Positions 5,957 through 7,499 of a stretch of 7,499 nt of DNA are shown here, piece by piece. The DNA comes from Desulfobacterales bacterium. Its GTDB lineage: Bacteria > Desulfobacterota > Desulfobacteria > Desulfobacterales > Desulfobacteraceae. The notes beneath the pieces are model-generated. The model did no database searches. It was not told where the DNA came from and worked only from the letters and a program-made list of their open reading frames with translations. Every line of letters starts with the position of its first letter. Position 1 is the stretch's first letter. The stretch lies in assembly GCA_022361315.1 (NCBI GenBank), contig JAKSBB010001001.1:1-7499 (forward strand), read 5' to 3'. The position numbers and the translations under genes were made by a program.

Positions 5957-6953
5957 CCTTTCCTTTACCTAAGGTTATGGTGCCGTCGGCTTCCAGTTCC
6001 TTGGCAGCCCTGACCACGGCCTGTTGCGCCTCTTCAACCTCGGCCAGACGTACGGGGCCCATGGCTTCCAGATCGTCTTTGAGCATTTCACCCGCCCGCT
6101 GGGACAGGTTGGAAAATATTTTGTCTTTCATCTCTTCCGTGGCGGTTTTCAAGGCATAGGTCAACTGCTGGCCTTCCACCTTCTTGAGAATCTCTCTCAT
6201 GGCCGTATCGTCAATATTGGTGAGATCTTCAAATACAAACATGAGGTTCCGGATTTCATTGGCCATTTCAGCATCATCTTCTTCAACATATTCCATGACC
6301 GAATCTTCCGTGGATTTGTCCACGCCATTGATAATATCCACCAGGACCTGAAGACCACCGGCTTTGCCACCAGGGCCTACAGCACCGCTGAGCTCCATTT
6401 TCAGAGCCCTGTCTACATCTCTGACCACATCTTCAGAGATCTGTCCCAGCCTTGCAATTCTCAGGGCGATATCCCCTTTCTGTTCATCCGGAAGGCTCAT
6501 GAGAATTTCGGAAGAAATTTCCCCCGGCATGTGAGCCAGGATCATAGCAATGGTCTGGGGATGCTCACCTTCCACATACCCTGCCAATGTGCCGACATTG
6601 ACGTTCCGACTCCAGATGAAGGGTTTGTCCTGTTTCTTTTTCTCCAGATCCTCAAGAATGGCCAGGGCATCCTTTTCCTTGAGCGTCTTTTTGACGACGC
6701 TTTTGATGAAGGAATCCCCCTCAACGATCATCTTGGCATCACCTTCAAACTTCTCAACAAAGTCCATGGATACCGCCTTCAGCATTTCCGGCGTAATATG
6801 ATCAATCTTTGTCATCTCAAAGGCGATCTCTGAAATTTCCTGCTCACTCATCTTTGAAAAGACCTGGGTGGCATAATCTTCGCCCATGGCCATGAGAAAA
6901 ATGGCGGCTTTTTGGCACCCCGTCAGGTTATCCGGATTCAATGCATCAACCAT
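5940..6953 (-). CDS. fliG: Flagellar motor switch protein FliG
   Basis: FliG is the rotor ring protein that attaches to FliF and carries the torque-generating face that meets the stator. The 337-residue length is standard. The N-terminal FliF-binding domain spans about 1-105. The middle domain has the EHPQTIA signature (130-136). A GPGGKAGG linker lies at about 193-200. The C-terminal domain keeps all five charged torque residues defined in E. coli: by alignment of ALK, SQR, KDD and PVRL these are K269, R286, D293, D294 and R302. The start ATG has GAGGAG upstream and follows the fliF stop by 3 nt. The 3' end encodes DDVLV, and its codons also contain the fliH start in another frame. No odd features. 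Confidence 0.97.
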   Translation of the reverse strand: MVDALNPDNLTGCQKAAIFLMAMGEDYATQVFSKMSEQEISEIAFEMTKIDHITPEMLKAVSMDFVEKFEGDAKMIVEGDSFIKSVVKKTLKEKDALAILEDLEKKKQDKPFIWSRNVNVGTLAGYVEGEHPQTIAMILAHMPGEISSEILMSLPDEQKGDIALRIARLGQISEDVVRDVDRALKMELSGAVGPGGKAGGLQVLVDIINGVDKSTEDSVMEYVEEDDAEMANEIRNLMFVFEDLTNIDDTAMREILKKVEGQQLTYALKTATEEMKDKIFSNLSQRAGEMLKDDLEAMGPVRLAEVEEAQQAVVRAAKELEADGTITLGKGKDDVLV

Positions 6954-6956
6954 GAT

Positions 6957-7499
6957 TTACTCCTCATTTTCCTCTTCATCTTCACTGATCCAGCCTTTGA
7001 TGATATTTACGGTTTTAATCAGATCTTTATTCGCGTAATACTTGGCCTTCTCATTGGGTGACAGGTTGGCCAGATACGCCGCTTTTTCGCTGGCGGTCAT
7101 CTTACGGATGAACTCTTCTTTCTGCTCATCGGTCATCATTTCGAGGAACTCACGCTGCTGGTCTGCATCCATTTCCACAAAGGTGGGCTCTTTATCGTCT
7201 TCTTCAAGCAGAGCCAGTTCTTCAGGTGACGGCAGGGCTTCCTGTTCCACTGTAACCTTGATATCTCTGACAGTTTTGATAATCGGCCGGATCACGAAGA
7301 GGAAGAGCACCAGCACCAGCAGGAGATTGGCAATGAGACGGCCGTATTCCTGTTGAACCATCCGCCAGCCCGTCAGCTTTGGCTCCCCGGTTTCCAAATC
7401 ACCGATGGAGGCGAAGGGAAAGCTCTCCATGGAAATCTGATCGTTCCTTTCCTCATTGTATCCCATGGCCTTGATGACGATATTTTCGAACTGCTTCAT
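6957..7499 (-). CDS. fliF: Flagellar MS-ring protein FliF, C-terminal part
   Basis: FliF forms the MS ring in the inner membrane, the base on which rotor and export gate are built. Only the last 180 codons are in the window. The frame is open to the right edge, so the Met at the edge is internal, not a start. Visible parts are the end of the periplasmic region, with the family-typical NIVIKAMGYNEERNDQIS (6-23); the second membrane helix (about 55-72, LIANLLLVLVLFLFVIRPI); a cytoplasmic tail with an acidic stretch; a run of 12-residue repeats (111-158); and a terminal KTVNIIKGWI helix (162-171) matching the FliG-binding end of FliF, then an acidic tail. The gene precedes fliG by 3 nt, consistent with the direct FliF-FliG contact. 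Confidence 0.95.
   Translation of the reverse strand: MKQFENIVIKAMGYNEERNDQISMESFPFASIGDLETGEPKLTGWRMVQQEYGRLIANLLLVLVLFLFVIRPIIKTVRDIKVTVEQEALPSPEELALLEEDDKEPTFVEMDADQQREFLEMMTDEQKEEFIRKMTASEKAAYLANLSPNEKAKYYANKDLIKTVNIIKGWISEDEEENEE
7026..7169 (-). repeat. Four 12-residue repeats in the FliF cytoplasmic tail
   Basis: Four consecutive 12-residue units (partial-protein residues 111-122, 123-134, 135-146, 147-158) share the pattern [ST/D]-x-x-[E/Q]-[K/Q]-x-x-[F/Y]-[L/I/Y]-x-x-[M/L/K]. Examples are TDEQKEEFIRKM and TASEKAAYLANL. The DNA units are not near-identical, so the repeat is old or maintained at protein level. Confidence 0.7.

Noticed and set aside
6024..6833. Long plus-strand open frame (269 codons) opposite fliG
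   Set aside because: It is fully antisense to a clear fliG with intact domains. Its composition mirrors the complement of fliG codons, and no protein family is recognisable.
7497..7499. ATG at the right edge read as the start of a 180-residue protein
   Set aside because: It is an internal methionine. The sequence begins in the middle of FliF just before the second membrane helix, and the reading frame continues beyond the window.

Overview
The window is a flagellar gene cluster. Every gene lies on the minus strand, so transcription runs from the right edge to the left. In transcription order it holds: the C-terminal part of fliF (MS ring), fliG (rotor switch), fliH (ATPase regulator/stator), fliI (export ATPase), fliJ (central stalk), a motE/flbB-like membrane-anchored coiled-coil gene, then a 366-bp intergenic region, fliK (hook-length control) and the 5' part of flgD (hook cap scaffold). 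The order, the roughly balanced base composition and the protein sequences suit a Gram-negative, sulfate-reducer-like member of Desulfobacterota (former Deltaproteobacteria, perhaps a Desulfobacter relative). That placement is inference from general resemblance; no marker gene is present.

Right part (2535-7499): fliF to motE are packed with gaps of at most 3 nt or with overlaps (1 bp fliI/fliJ, 4 bp fliH/fliI, 14 bp fliJ/motE, 14-17 bp fliG/fliH), so they almost certainly share a transcript with coupled translation. Together they encode the MS ring/C ring junction and the cytoplasmic ATPase complex (FliH-FliI-FliJ) that drives the flagellar type III export gate, plus a periplasm-facing motor accessory protein.

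Middle (2169-2534): this is the only real non-coding region. It holds a GC-stem/T-tract hairpin that looks like an intrinsic terminator usable on either strand (2431-2455). A near-consensus sigma-54 (-24/-12) promoter lies 37 bp upstream of the fliK start (2205-2220, reading TGGCATGATGGTTGCT on the minus strand). Between them are three copies of the octamer GTAATTTC (one inverted) that could be activator sites. This predicts that the apparently continuous cluster is two transcription units.

Left part (1-2168): fliK and flgD are 11 nt apart, and that gap is exactly the flgD Shine-Dalgarno region. Placing the hook-length ruler and the hook cap under a sigma-54 promoter fits the middle-class timing of hook genes in polar-flagellated Proteobacteria.

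I see no mobile element, CRISPR array, RNA gene or foreign-looking segment, and no evidence of a wholly new system. The points most worth a second look are the regulatory split at fliK, a 12-residue tandem repeat in the FliF cytoplasmic tail, a CPECPECP motif in the MotE-like protein, and an unbroken run of 16 glycines at 4-residue spacing in FliH.
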